A DNA stretch of 61,134 bases from Furfurilactobacillus milii. Its GTDB lineage: Bacteria > Bacillota > Bacilli > Lactobacillales > Lactobacillaceae. This document shows, piece by piece, positions 44,233-54,232 of the stretch; within the stretch, counting starts at the first letter, position 1; each line of letters starts with the position of its first letter. The translations under genes were made by a program, and so were the position numbers. Below the pieces are notes generated by a model. It was not told where the DNA came from. It was given only the letters and a program-made list of their open reading frames with translations, and ran no database searches. The stretch spans positions 1 through 61,134 of the forward strand of contig NZ_WEZQ01000018.1 in the NCBI RefSeq assembly GCF_009864005.1. Reading direction: 5' to 3'.

Positions 44233-45024
44233 TTATTTTTCAGCAATTAATAACCCAACTTGCTTGGGAATATCGATCGCACCATTGCGCTGTCTTAACG
44301 TTTCAAAATAAACGGTCAGCTCTTGCAGTAACTTATCGTCAATCCCATCATCTGCCATGTTAGTCGACTGGATCCATGCGATTAAATCTTGTGTCTTGGT
44401 AATATGCAGACTGTCGGGATAGTCCCGTCGATGAACTTGACTAAAAGCCCTGTCTAACTGTGGCACGCCATTTTGCAAATTAAAACTTAACTGCTCGGCA
44501 AACGCCATGTTCGTCGGTTGAATTGATTGAATCGCTCCATGCAGATAATGTTCCATCCCCTGATTGCCATTAACCGCGGTATAAAAGGTTCCGTGTGGTT
44601 TCAATACCCTAGCAATCTCACGAATAGCCAGTGCAATATCAGGAACAGTGTGCAACGTATGATTCGCGATAACAGTATCAAATGATTCATCAGGAAAAGG
44701 GATTGATCGTGCGTCAATTTTCATACAGTTGACTCGTTGATTGTTTCCAAACTGGTTTGTCACTAAATCGACCATCCCCTGTGAATAGTCGGACAACGTT
44801 AACGTAATCGTTGAAGGCAGTTGATCCAAATATCCTTGCCACAAGCTACCATTGCCACAACCTAACTCTAAGATGCGATCACCTGCATGAATGGTCATTT
44901 GTTGGCGCAGCCATGGCATTAGTCCCTGTTTATTTGTACTGTATTGCTGATGCAGGCGCTGTCGAATTGATAAGTTATTATCCGTTTGATACTGTGCATT
45001 GTCTTCTAACTTCTGGATTGTCAT
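44233..45024 (-). CDS. SAM-dependent methyltransferase
   Basis: 263 aa class I methyltransferase. The SAM-binding motif ILELGCGNGSLWQGYLDQL lies near residue 52; IDARSIPFPDESFDTVIANHTLHTVPD and EIARVLKPHGTFYTAV follow, as in the Methyltransf_11 group. AGGAGCGAGCCTAC precedes the ATG. Target unknown (small molecule more likely than protein). Confidence 0.85.
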   Translation of the reverse strand: MTIQKLEDNAQYQTDNNLSIRQRLHQQYSTNKQGLMPWLRQQMTIHAGDRILELGCGNGSLWQGYLDQLPSTITLTLSDYSQGMVDLVTNQFGNNQRVNCMKIDARSIPFPDESFDTVIANHTLHTVPDIALAIREIARVLKPHGTFYTAVNGNQGMEHYLHGAIQSIQPTNMAFAEQLSFNLQNGVPQLDRAFSQVHRRDYPDSLHITKTQDLIAWIQSTNMADDGIDDKLLQELTVYFETLRQRNGAIDIPKQVGLLIAEK

Positions 45025-45157
45025 GTAGGCTCGCTCCTAAATTAACGAATAATAGCATACTCATATTCTTATATTCGTTTTTAATAGTCTAACTATCACC
45101 TTTTGGTAAGCTGCCTGCAAGACAATAATTCCTTTTACTTCAGAACAAAGTTAACAA

Positions 45158-45589
45158 TTATTTCTTATCTTCCGGCGTGTTGCTAAGCATGACGGCCATC
45201 GTGTCCATGTAATCGTACCAGTGGACAATTTTACGATCCTTCAAAATTGCGATGGAACAAAAATTGTTGTCATATTTCTTGCCTGTACTGGGTACCACGC
45301 CGTGCACAGCATATTCTAAAATCACCGCGTGTTTGTCAGCATCCTTGTAAACTCGCAAACCATCTGCACTATCCAACACCGCTGAATAACCAGCAAACCA
45401 ATCCATATAGGCCTGACGCCCCTCAATTTTGTTGGTGAATCCAGGAATATTGTACATGAATTCAAAAACAGCATTTTCATCAACGGCTTCCCAGTAATTA
45501 TCCGTGTCCACTTCACCTTTTAGGCCTTCCATGACGATATTGAAAAATGCCTCGGTGCCTGATTTATATGCAAATTGTTCACTGCTCAT
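45158..45589 (-). CDS. SnoaL-like / NTF2-fold protein
   Basis: 143 aa. The pattern AFFNIVMEGLKGEVDTDNYW, then NAVFEFMYNIPGFTNKIEGR, QAYMDWFAGYSAVLD and the final KIVHWYDYMDTMAVM fits the nuclear transport factor 2-like ketosteroid-isomerase fold. Role unknown. AGGAGGAATTAGTT precedes the ATG. Divergent from the WYL regulator, which may control it. Confidence 0.75.
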   Translation of the reverse strand: MSSEQFAYKSGTEAFFNIVMEGLKGEVDTDNYWEAVDENAVFEFMYNIPGFTNKIEGRQAYMDWFAGYSAVLDSADGLRVYKDADKHAVILEYAVHGVVPSTGKKYDNNFCSIAILKDRKIVHWYDYMDTMAVMLSNTPEDKK

Positions 45590-45806
45590 AACTAATTCCT
45601 CCTAAATTTTCAGTCGGCTTAGTGTCAAACGAACGCTGCCTTACTGATTGAATTCAGCTTATCAACATAAACCTGACAATAGACTGTCATGTTTTACAAA
45701 AAAAACGCAAAATTAATTGAGCAAGTTTACTTTTATTTGTCTCCGTTATCGCAGTCAATTTAACGCAGATTAATGATGCCTATCCTGTATAGAAAGGCTT
45801 AATCCC

Positions 45807-46712
45807 ATGAAGTCCAATCGATTATTCCAAATGATTTATCTACTAATGAACCATAATAAAGTCGATGCACCATCTCTAGCTGAGCAACTGGATGTTTCGG
45901 TCAGAACCGTATACCGATATGTCGATGACTTGTCGGCCGCCGGTGTCCCGATCTATGTCCTACAAGGTCGCAATGGTGGCATTGCTCTCCTGCCGGAATA
46001 TAAAATCGACAATACGATTGTTAATAAGCAGGAACAAACGAACATTTTAGCCGCCTTGAATGGCTTAAAAAACCTCGGCGTCGATAACAATGAAACGGTC
46101 GAAAAGTTATCGGCTCTGTTTCATCAACAGCCCGTTGCCTGGATCACGATCGACCCATCAACATGGTCTGACTCTCGAAACCAAAAGAGCACACTAGCTA
46201 AGCTTCGCGATGCGATTATTCATTCTCGGCTAATTACGTTTAATTATTTAAGCGCTAAAAATGAATATTTGCCCCGTGAAGTATTTCCATACCAAGTCAT
46301 TTTTAAAGATAAGGCATGGTATCTACGGGGATACTCAGTAGAGCGTCGAGCAGATCGATTATTTAAGCTGTCACGAATTGATCATCTACGCGTGACGAAC
46401 AAACAATCGTTGGCCGAGGGCAAACAACCGTGGTTAACAGACCATTCTGCTCAGCAGTCTAGCGCGGCCAACCAAATTGACATTCAATTGCACGCAGATG
46501 CAGTCTTGAAATACCGCTTGTTTGAAGCCTTTCCGACAAATCAAATTGTGCAACAATCAAACGGTGATTATCTGATTAACACAAAGATGAATGACGATGA
46601 CTGGTTAATTACTTACTTGTTGTCTTTTGGATCACACTTAACGGTGGTACAACCAAGTTCGCTACGGCAGCGAATGAAAGATGAAATTCAGAAATGTTTG
46701 AATCATTATTAA
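45807..46712 (+). CDS. HTH/WYL-domain regulator (YafY type)
   Basis: 301 aa. The N-terminal HTH (SNRLFQMIYLLMNHNKVDAP to SVRTVYRYVDDLSAAGVPI) is followed by a WYL domain (about 140-220; FKDKAWYLRGYSVERRADRLFKLSRI) and a C-terminal extension. WYL domains bind nucleic-acid or ligand signals. AGAAAGGC precedes the ATG. Next gene encodes AlkC. Confidence 0.87.
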   Translation: MKSNRLFQMIYLLMNHNKVDAPSLAEQLDVSVRTVYRYVDDLSAAGVPIYVLQGRNGGIALLPEYKIDNTIVNKQEQTNILAALNGLKNLGVDNNETVEKLSALFHQQPVAWITIDPSTWSDSRNQKSTLAKLRDAIIHSRLITFNYLSAKNEYLPREVFPYQVIFKDKAWYLRGYSVERRADRLFKLSRIDHLRVTNKQSLAEGKQPWLTDHSAQQSSAANQIDIQLHADAVLKYRLFEAFPTNQIVQQSNGDYLINTKMNDDDWLITYLLSFGSHLTVVQPSSLRQRMKDEIQKCLNHY

Positions 46713-46788
46713 AACCTGACAAAGGATGTCATGTTTTGTACTGTATGATAATCAGGATATATAATTGACATTTTATGGAGGATAAACC

Positions 46789-47883
46789 ATGGCAGATGCT
46801 CTAAAGGATGTATATTCGACATCTTTCTTAACTCAGCTAGGCACAGCAATCACACAACATTATTCAACGTTTGATGTTCCAACTTTTATCAGAGATACCG
46901 TTGATGAGCAATGGCCAGCACTCAAGTTGATGGAACGTCGCGACCAAATAACACGGGCGCTGCACCATCAGTTGCCAAGCGACTTTACAGAGGTCGCCGG
47001 TATCCTGTGTGATATTAGTACAACTATTACGGGTTTTGCCGCACTATGTCTGCCAAACTACGTGGCGCTTTATGGCCGCAACGATTGGCAAACCTCCATG
47101 AGTACGCTGGGCGTTCTGACCAAAACATCCTCGGCAGAATTTGCCATCCGTCCCTTTCTAGTCGACTCACCAAAACAAACAATTCAGCAAATGGTCACTT
47201 GGTCTCAGAGTCAAAATGAAGATCAGCGTCGCCTTGCTAGTGAAGGCATTCGGCCACGTCTACCATGGGGAATTCGTCTCAAACAGTTTGTGGAAAATCC
47301 AACACCAATTTTCCCAATTCTAGAAAATTTAATTAACGATCAAAGCACGTACGTTCAAAAAAGTGTCGCTAATAACCTAAATGACATTAGCAAAGATCAT
47401 CCCCAGTTGGTCATCGATTTCTGTAAGACACACTGGCATGACTCCCAAACGACAGACTGGATTATTAACCGAGCCCTGCGAACGCTGTTTAAGGCGGGAC
47501 ATCCGGATGTATTGGCACTGCTGGGCTACAGCCAACGTGATGCAGCATTACTGACAAACATCTCGTTAACAACATCCTCACCGACCGTTTCCCTAAATCA
47601 AAATTCTGACTTTAGCTATCAGCTCACGAATTCAACAAAGAGCGATTTACCACTTTATCTCGGTTACCGCGTACACTATGTTAAGAAGAACCAGCAAACA
47701 TCTGCCAAGGATTTCTTTATCAAACGTGTCAACTTAAAGACACAACAAGCGATAAACGGGCATTTTTCAATGAAGTGGAAGCAGCTTACCACCCGCACAT
47801 TATATGCAGGGGTGCATCACATTGAGCTACTGGTCAATACAGTGCCAGTCGCCGACACAAATGTTGATTTAACAATTTCCTAG
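46789..47883 (+). CDS. alkC: DNA alkylation repair glycosylase AlkC-like, with Ig-like domain
   Basis: 364 aa. An all-helical HEAT-like-repeat domain (about 1-245) with ASEGIRPRLPWGIRLKQFV and YVQKSVANNLNDISKDHP is characteristic of AlkC-type glycosylases, which remove 3-methyladenine. A C-terminal beta-rich domain (about 255-364; SPTVSLNQNSDFSYQLTN to HHIELLVNTVPVA) fits the Ig-like domain seen in the AlkC subgroup that clamps DNA. GGAGG precedes the ATG. Symbol given on fold pattern only. Confidence 0.78.
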   Translation: MADALKDVYSTSFLTQLGTAITQHYSTFDVPTFIRDTVDEQWPALKLMERRDQITRALHHQLPSDFTEVAGILCDISTTITGFAALCLPNYVALYGRNDWQTSMSTLGVLTKTSSAEFAIRPFLVDSPKQTIQQMVTWSQSQNEDQRRLASEGIRPRLPWGIRLKQFVENPTPIFPILENLINDQSTYVQKSVANNLNDISKDHPQLVIDFCKTHWHDSQTTDWIINRALRTLFKAGHPDVLALLGYSQRDAALLTNISLTTSSPTVSLNQNSDFSYQLTNSTKSDLPLYLGYRVHYVKKNQQTSAKDFFIKRVNLKTQQAINGHFSMKWKQLTTRTLYAGVHHIELLVNTVPVADTNVDLTIS

Positions 47884-47993
47884 TTAACTAATTTTTTATA
47901 TCAATAACAGCTTGATGTAACTATAAAGTCCTACCTCTTCTGCGAAATACTCTTTACACTTAGGTCATAGGAGAAATTGAGGGGGCGAAGAGT

Positions 47994-48581
47994 ATGAAAA
48001 TCAGTCAACAAATCAAGCAACAACGTGAACAACGACATTGGTCACAAGCTGATCTGGCTAAACGTTTGAATATTTCACGCGAATCTATTTCGAAATGGGA
48101 AAGTGACACTGCGTTACCAAGTTTCACCAACGTCATTAAATTAGGCGAACTTTTTGATTTATCATTAGATGATTTGATTAAGGGCGATGATAAGTTGATT
48201 CACAACTTTGAGTCACATGAGCCAGAACCGTTATCTAGACTAAGCAAATTCGTTCTTAGCGTTGCAGGCCTATCTATTGTCGGGTATTTGATTGGCCTAG
48301 CGCTTCACATGTCTGCTAGTAACCTTCGTGATTGGTTAGAATTGCCTTTCATTGTGACATTGATTTGGCTTCTTTGTACAATCAACTGGACACAAATGAA
48401 CCGAATCTTGTCAAAGAAAACGTTAATAATCGGCGGACTCTGTTTAACATTTCTGCTTATTCCGAGCATAACGCAGTCTATTCATGATATGATTTCAGGA
48501 ATGTGGGCTGGTATCATGCAAAGTGAAAAAGATGGTTATCTAGGCGTAATCCTTCTTTTTAAGTCAATTTTCTTAAAATAG
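47994..48581 (+). CDS. XRE-family regulator with membrane segments
   Basis: 195 aa. The helix-turn-helix (HWSQADLAKRLNISRESISKW to LFDLSLDDLIKGDD) is followed by four hydrophobic segments (about 80-190). A second member of the type at 5707-6303. TTGAGGGGGCG precedes the ATG. Signal unknown. Confidence 0.85.
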   Translation: MKISQQIKQQREQRHWSQADLAKRLNISRESISKWESDTALPSFTNVIKLGELFDLSLDDLIKGDDKLIHNFESHEPEPLSRLSKFVLSVAGLSIVGYLIGLALHMSASNLRDWLELPFIVTLIWLLCTINWTQMNRILSKKTLIIGGLCLTFLLIPSITQSIHDMISGMWAGIMQSEKDGYLGVILLFKSIFLK

Positions 48582-48586
48582 AATTC

Positions 48587-48624
48587 AAAAAATCGACCAA
48601 TTTTCTCAAATTGGTCGATTTTTT
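48587..48624. terminator. Bidirectional terminator
   Basis: AAAAAATCGACCAATTT pairs with AAATTGGTCGATTTTTT across TCTC, between the convergent XRE and sbcC genes. Confidence 0.95.
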
Positions 48625-48638
48625 ATTTCCCGGGAAAT
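48625..48638. promoter_or_regulatory. Noc-type binding site, perfect match
   Basis: ATTTCCCGGGAAAT, identical to the B. subtilis Noc binding sequence, intergenic between sbcC and the terminator. Confidence 0.8.
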
Positions 48639-48646
48639 ATCTTTAA

Positions 48647-51600
48647 CTACAGCTCATGCTGATACTTAATCGTGCTCTGCCCATTCGCTAACGAAACAAC
48701 CTGCAGTTGATCAGGAATTTGTTCCTGCATTTCTGTCACGTGGCTGATAATACCAATCATCCGATTATTGCCTTCAATGGTCTGTAAAGCTTCCATCGCC
48801 ATCTGCAAAGCTTCACCATCCAGTGAGCCAAAGCCTTCATCCACAAAGAGTGCTTCAATTGTGATTCCGCCCGCTTCGCTTTGAATAACCTCGCCTAGTG
48901 CTAAGGCCAGTGACAATGCTGCGATAAAGCTTTCGCCACCGGACAAGGTATGCACGCTACGGACTTTGCCAGCCTGATCGTCAAACACGTTGATCTCTAA
49001 CCCAGTATCTGTAGCCCGTGAACCAGCTGACGTGTCCAACCGGAACTGATAGCGTTTATTCGTCAATACAGCTAGCCGAACATTAGCCACTGTCAGCACT
49101 TTCTGAAGATAAGTTTGTAAAATATACCGTTCCAAACTCAGGTGCATGTCACTTCTACCAGTGGCGGTGTCAGCTAACTCGGCCATTTCGGCCAATTGCT
49201 GTTGCGCTTCACGACTTTCATCCATCAGCGTCTTCATCTTGGTGGCCACATCTTCATTGCTTTGGACCATCTGTTGAAATTCATAGAATGCTTGCTGTGC
49301 AGTGCGTTGCTTTTCAGTCTGTGCTTCACGGGCTTTGACAGTTTCTTCCACATTTGGCTTGGTCTGGTCACCAATCTGTTTCGTCAGTGTTTCAACTTGT
49401 GCACTAGCCCGACTCTTATCGGTTAGGAAGCGTTGATGAACTTTTCGTTGCTCATCAAGTTCAGTAACTTCATTTGCCAATTGATTGAACGCTGCCAGTT
49501 CCACAACAGGACGATGTTTATTCAAGGCCTCATCAAATGTTTGCTGTGCGGCCACGGCATTCTTATGCTGTTCGGCTTGAGTCTGAGTCAGACTCGTTAC
49601 CTGAGTTTGTAATTGTGTAACGTTCTGTTGTGCCTTATTTTGGACAGTTTGTTGTTTGGTCGTCTGCTCTATATAAGACTGACTTGCCTGTTCAACTTGC
49701 TTAATATGCGCATCCAAGGAAGCCAAATCGTTGAATTGGTCCGGAAGATCATGCCGGCGGTCTGCAAGCTGTGCCGTCACGGTAGTTAATTCCGTTTGCA
49801 CACGTTGTACCTTTTTATTGGCCTCATCGCGCTGAGCGGTCAACGTTTCTAACTGCGGTTTGACGACGGCTAATTGTTGTTGGAGTTGCGTACGGTGCTC
49901 CAAAGCATCGTTCAGCTGCTGAACTGCATTGGCTAGTTGTTGCTTAAATTGTGACAATACATCACGGGCATTATCAGTAGTCACAGACTGGTCTGTTAAC
50001 TGAGCAATACGTTTTGCCCAATTTGACTCGTTTTCCTCATAAGCAGACTGATCCTTTTCTTGCGCTGCCTTTAATTCATTGAGCTGTCCTGTAACATTAG
50101 CGACACGCTGATTTATGTCTTGTCGCTGTTTATCCGCTTCCTTCAGTTCATCTTCGGTTACGTCTGTTACTGTCGCTACCGCAACCTTAGGATGCTCTGT
50201 AGAACCACATACAGGGCAAGGTTCACCATCTTCTAATTTCGCACTCAAACGCTGAATTTGCCCGACAGTCCAATCGTGATCTAACTGTTGATAACGGTCC
50301 GCCGCATCTTTTTGCTTGGCGATCAGTTCAGCCAATTGTTGCGCTGTTTTATCTGTTCGTTGATGTCGCATTTGTAACGCGTGCTGTTGTTGATCGAGGT
50401 CTGCTTGTTGATCAGTTAATGTTTTTAACGCATGCTGTTGATCTCTAACTGTTAACTGCTTAGCGTCTAATGATTGTAACGTCGTGAGTTGCTGATCCAG
50501 CTGATCACGTAACTGCTGTTGCTCGCTGAGTTGCTTAGTCGTTAGCTCAGCGTTTGTTTGAGCTGCCTTTAACTGCTGCTGTTGTGCCACTTGCTGTTTA
50601 CTCAACGTCGCCACGGTTTCAAACAATGGTCGCACCTGTTTGAGGCGTGTCAGTTCAGATTGTCGTTTAGCCTCTTCCGGTTTCTGCGCATTTAACTGTT
50701 CAACAACCGCTACCGCGTCAGTCAATGTCTGTTGAGCAGTGATCAAACTAGTTTTAGTCGATGCCAACCGTTCCGTGGTCCGCGTTTCCTGTTGTTTCGT
50801 TTCTACTGCCTTTTCTTGCAGTGGCAAGGTTTGTTGAACCCACTCCAACTGTTTCATATGAGCTGCCAGTTTGTCCATATAAGCCATCTGTTGATTGAGT
50901 TTGGACAGCGCCAATTGTGCTTGCTCACGTTGATTAAAGATAGCTAGCAAACTTTCTTCGGTTTTAACCTGGGTAGTCAATTGGCTCAACCGGGCTGATT
51001 CCTTGTCGTTTACTTGCCGTCTTTGTGCTAACTCCGGCTCCATCGCTTCATTTTGCCGAATCAGAGCGGCCAAAATGTCTGTTGCTGGCGCATCGGCGAC
51101 TGGGATTTCTGTATCATCTTGCCACTTAATCATTTTTGCATACGTCGCCAATTGCGTACTCTGGTCTTTTGATGCCTGACGCATGGCCTTTAACTGATCA
51201 TTCAAATTATTGGCCCAGCGTTTGTATAAATCGGTCCCAAACAAATCGGCCAACAAGGCTTCTTTATCATTACTGTTTGCCTCAAGGAAATGTCTAAACT
51301 GGCCTTGAGGTAACAGGACGATCTGAGTAAATTGTGCCGGCGTCAGGTGGAGTAAATCAAATAGTTTCTGATCCACCGTTCCCCGTTTCGTCCAGCTTTG
51401 TTCCTTACCATCCCGATCAGTAACGGTCAAATCTACGCTGGCAACTTGTTCAGTCGTCCCCGTACCGCGCTTTTTAGCAAGAATCTGCTTCGGTTTGCGA
51501 TTGATCACATATTGTTGACCATGATGCTCGAAAATGAATGTGACAAACGTCTCTTCCGTTTGGTCAGCAAAGTCCGAGCGCATTTCATCGGGATTGCGAT

Positions 51601-51775
51601 CACCACCAGAGGAACGACCAAACAGTGCAAAACACATTGCATCAAAAATGGTTGTTTTACCGCTCCCCGTTTTACCGCTAATCAGAAACAATGGGGCATC
51701 ATTAAAATCTTCAAAATCAATTGTTTGGTCCTTATAAGGACCAAAATTTACTAAGCGAATTCGTAATGGTCGCAT
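48647..51775 (-). CDS. sbcC: Exonuclease SbcCD subunit C
   Basis: 1042 aa, SMC-like ATPase of the Mre11-Rad50 type that opens hairpins and processes DNA ends. The N-terminal Walker A is ISGKTGSGKTTIFDA; long coiled coils flank the zinc hook EPCPVCGSTEHP near residue 500; the C-terminal signature and Walker B are HTLSGGESFIAALSLALALG and IEALFVDEGFGSLDG. It begins one base after the sbcD stop codon. Confidence 0.96.
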   Translation of the reverse strand: MRPLRIRLVNFGPYKDQTIDFEDFNDAPLFLISGKTGSGKTTIFDAMCFALFGRSSGGDRNPDEMRSDFADQTEETFVTFIFEHHGQQYVINRKPKQILAKKRGTGTTEQVASVDLTVTDRDGKEQSWTKRGTVDQKLFDLLHLTPAQFTQIVLLPQGQFRHFLEANSNDKEALLADLFGTDLYKRWANNLNDQLKAMRQASKDQSTQLATYAKMIKWQDDTEIPVADAPATDILAALIRQNEAMEPELAQRRQVNDKESARLSQLTTQVKTEESLLAIFNQREQAQLALSKLNQQMAYMDKLAAHMKQLEWVQQTLPLQEKAVETKQQETRTTERLASTKTSLITAQQTLTDAVAVVEQLNAQKPEEAKRQSELTRLKQVRPLFETVATLSKQQVAQQQQLKAAQTNAELTTKQLSEQQQLRDQLDQQLTTLQSLDAKQLTVRDQQHALKTLTDQQADLDQQQHALQMRHQRTDKTAQQLAELIAKQKDAADRYQQLDHDWTVGQIQRLSAKLEDGEPCPVCGSTEHPKVAVATVTDVTEDELKEADKQRQDINQRVANVTGQLNELKAAQEKDQSAYEENESNWAKRIAQLTDQSVTTDNARDVLSQFKQQLANAVQQLNDALEHRTQLQQQLAVVKPQLETLTAQRDEANKKVQRVQTELTTVTAQLADRRHDLPDQFNDLASLDAHIKQVEQASQSYIEQTTKQQTVQNKAQQNVTQLQTQVTSLTQTQAEQHKNAVAAQQTFDEALNKHRPVVELAAFNQLANEVTELDEQRKVHQRFLTDKSRASAQVETLTKQIGDQTKPNVEETVKAREAQTEKQRTAQQAFYEFQQMVQSNEDVATKMKTLMDESREAQQQLAEMAELADTATGRSDMHLSLERYILQTYLQKVLTVANVRLAVLTNKRYQFRLDTSAGSRATDTGLEINVFDDQAGKVRSVHTLSGGESFIAALSLALALGEVIQSEAGGITIEALFVDEGFGSLDGEALQMAMEALQTIEGNNRMIGIISHVTEMQEQIPDQLQVVSLANGQSTIKYQHEL

Positions 51776-51776
51776 T

Positions 51777-52892
51777 TTAATCCTCGTGTTCAGCTTCCTG
51801 CAGGCCTTGTTCTGCCCACTTCTGTTGTTGCTCGCTCATTTCGTCATCATTAACGTGCTCAAAGAACTTTCCAAACAACGCCATTGGTGCCAAGGTTGGG
51901 TCCACTGTTTGGACGGTCGGTAGCTCATCACGGCCATTCTGTCGATCTAAACTAACAATTCGTGGATAAACCTGACGCAAGCGATTCATGACATCTGGAA
52001 TAATGGCTTTGTCTGTCAGTGTCACACCATAATAGGCATCCCGATCCAGCTTGTCATACGTTTCCGGATCGGTTAATTCTTCAAAAGAACCCGTTAAATT
52101 AACGACATCTCGCAACGGTTTAATTGGCACATACGTTGTTGTATTCGCATCTGTGTCGACGATCCAAACGCCTTTTTGCTCGTCAGCCTCTGACAATGAA
52201 AACTTGACGGGTGAACCGCTGTATTTAATCTTGTCGTCGGTTAGCGCTCGATGATTGTGTAAATGCCCAAGTGCAACATAATCAAATGCACCCAACAAAT
52301 CGAGCGGCACCGCGTTAAGCCCACCAACAACGACTTTCGTTTCAGAGTCCGTTTGACTACTTCCTGCGGCAAAGAAATGGGCGATTAGGACGTGTTTCAT
52401 CCCCGCTTTAAACGCTTTTTGCTGACGATTTACGACCAATGTCATCGCTTGTTCAACCGTCTTAATGCTATCGTCTTCAAACACATTTCGAGCTTGCCAG
52501 GGCTCAAAATATGGCAACAAGAAAAACTGCGTATTGCCCAGTTCAACTGGCTCGAATGCATCCGCCAACTCGGTATTTAAGAAATAATTGGTTTGGGCAT
52601 ACCACTCACTGCCGACATGCAAACGTGTGGCACTATCGTGATTACCACTAATCGCCAAAACCGGAAAATGATTAGTTAAATTTAAATCAATCAACATATG
52701 ATTCAGTTGTTTGACACTGTCTTCGCTGGGCAATGATCGATCATATAAATCGCCTGCAACAACGACCGCATCGACTTTATTTGCTAACGCAATTTGTAAA
52801 ATTTGTTGATACGCATCGTCCTGTTCTTCATGTAAATCAAAACCATGCAACTTTTTACCAATATGCCAGTCAGCCGTGTGCAAAAATTTCAT
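51777..52892 (-). CDS. sbcD: Exonuclease SbcCD subunit D
   Basis: 371 aa, metallophosphoesterase nuclease partner of SbcC. Metal-binding motifs: ADWHIGKK (near 7), VVVAGDLYDRSLPSED (near 44), AISGNHDSATR (near 80), HFFAAGSS and YVALGHLHNHR. The C-terminal capping domain binds SbcC. GGAGACCATT precedes the ATG. Confidence 0.95.
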   Translation of the reverse strand: MKFLHTADWHIGKKLHGFDLHEEQDDAYQQILQIALANKVDAVVVAGDLYDRSLPSEDSVKQLNHMLIDLNLTNHFPVLAISGNHDSATRLHVGSEWYAQTNYFLNTELADAFEPVELGNTQFFLLPYFEPWQARNVFEDDSIKTVEQAMTLVVNRQQKAFKAGMKHVLIAHFFAAGSSQTDSETKVVVGGLNAVPLDLLGAFDYVALGHLHNHRALTDDKIKYSGSPVKFSLSEADEQKGVWIVDTDANTTTYVPIKPLRDVVNLTGSFEELTDPETYDKLDRDAYYGVTLTDKAIIPDVMNRLRQVYPRIVSLDRQNGRDELPTVQTVDPTLAPMALFGKFFEHVNDDEMSEQQQKWAEQGLQEAEHED

Positions 52893-53035
52893 AATGGTCT
52901 CCTATTTTCCGAGTTAATCGTGTGCTACAAGTTTACACCCAAGCCCAAATATCGTGGAACAGTCTTTTTACGTCGAGTAATTTAGGTTCTTACACATTTA
53001 CATACGCATTTTGATAGCGCAATGTTTGCCAAACT

Positions 53036-53067
53036 AAAAAAGACAAAATCTTTTTTCAGATTTTGCC
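53036..53067 (-). terminator. Terminator of the reductase gene
   Basis: On the minus strand GGCAAAATC pairs with GATTTTGTC, followed by TTTTTTAG. Confidence 0.8.
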
Positions 53068-53083
53068 TGCGTTGCTATTTAAA

Positions 53084-54118
53084 TTAAGCCTTCACAATTC
53101 CTAAATCAATCATTGACTGCGCGGTGGCAATAATTGCTTCACGAGCTGAACGTGGATGCCAGCCAAGCAATGTCACTGCTTTTTCATTGCTCGTACCCGC
53201 ATATTGTCCAACCAGCAAGGCAATCATCTTCAACATCGGATTAGTCAGTGCAGCAGCTTTCACCAGTGCGTTTGGCATTGTCTTCGTTGGTAGCTTTGAC
53301 GCAAATTGTGGAAAGGCCTCACGAAGAATGTTTGCCACATCCAACATCGACAATGTTTCACCCGTCGTTGCTAAGAAACGTTCACCCGCGGCTTTAGGTG
53401 ATGTCATCGCCAAAATATGCAGACTAGCGACATCACGAACATCAACATAACCAGAATCAACCTTTGGTACAGCTTTGATTTTACCTTCTAATAAATCTTG
53501 AATTTGAATGTTTGAATGTGAGTAATCTGAGGACAACACGGGGCCCATAACACCAACTGGGTTAACCGTGGCCAGTTCCATCCCATTACCTTCACTGTTA
53601 ATAAAATCCCACGCCGCGTGTTCAGACATTGTCTTAGACTTTTGGTAAGGATGAATATTCTTGGCCGACAGATCCGTCCAATCCTTTTCGGTGTATGGTG
53701 TGGTCCGGTTCTTGTGACCGGCAAAAATCGCGCCATAAGCGGAGGTCAATACAAAACGTTTGACCCCAGCATCACGTGAGGCACGCATAACGCGAAGTAC
53801 GCCATCCACGGCCGGACGAATCATTTCGTCTTCATTTTTAAAGTTTAATGTTGGCGTTGGTGATGCGGGATGGATCACATAGGTTGCACCCTTTACAGCC
53901 TCGGCCCAACCATCATCACTCGTGAGATCAGCTTCAACAATTGATAAATCGCTAAAATCCGTCACACCACCGTTTGTTAACATTTCATGGATTAAGTCAG
54001 TCTTCTTCATTGATCGAACAGTTGTCCGAACCGCATAACCCTGCTGCAATAATTGCAAAATAATATGAACAGCGATAAACCCGCTACCACCTGTAACAAC
54101 AACTAATTTCTTATTCAT
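53084..54118 (-). CDS. NAD(P)-dependent epimerase/reductase (extended SDR)
   Basis: 344 aa, dihydroflavonol-reductase-like. The nucleotide motif TGGSGFIAVHIILQLLQQGY lies near residue 9, the catalytic Ser-Tyr-Lys are in LTSAYGAIF and HPYQKSKTMSE. These enzymes reduce aldehydes or ketones. Divergent from a TetR regulator (114 nt apart) that presumably controls it. GGAGGAATTCAAAA precedes the ATG. Confidence 0.88.
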   Translation of the reverse strand: MNKKLVVVTGGSGFIAVHIILQLLQQGYAVRTTVRSMKKTDLIHEMLTNGGVTDFSDLSIVEADLTSDDGWAEAVKGATYVIHPASPTPTLNFKNEDEMIRPAVDGVLRVMRASRDAGVKRFVLTSAYGAIFAGHKNRTTPYTEKDWTDLSAKNIHPYQKSKTMSEHAAWDFINSEGNGMELATVNPVGVMGPVLSSDYSHSNIQIQDLLEGKIKAVPKVDSGYVDVRDVASLHILAMTSPKAAGERFLATTGETLSMLDVANILREAFPQFASKLPTKTMPNALVKAAALTNPMLKMIALLVGQYAGTSNEKAVTLLGWHPRSAREAIIATAQSMIDLGIVKA

Positions 54119-54232
54119 TTTTGAATTCCTCCGCTTACGTTATACTTGTAACATATGTAGAGGAATTGTAGAGTGTTTCTTATAGCTAAACAAGCCAAAA
54201 ACAGGCATCTGTGACAGAATAGGAGAATTGTA

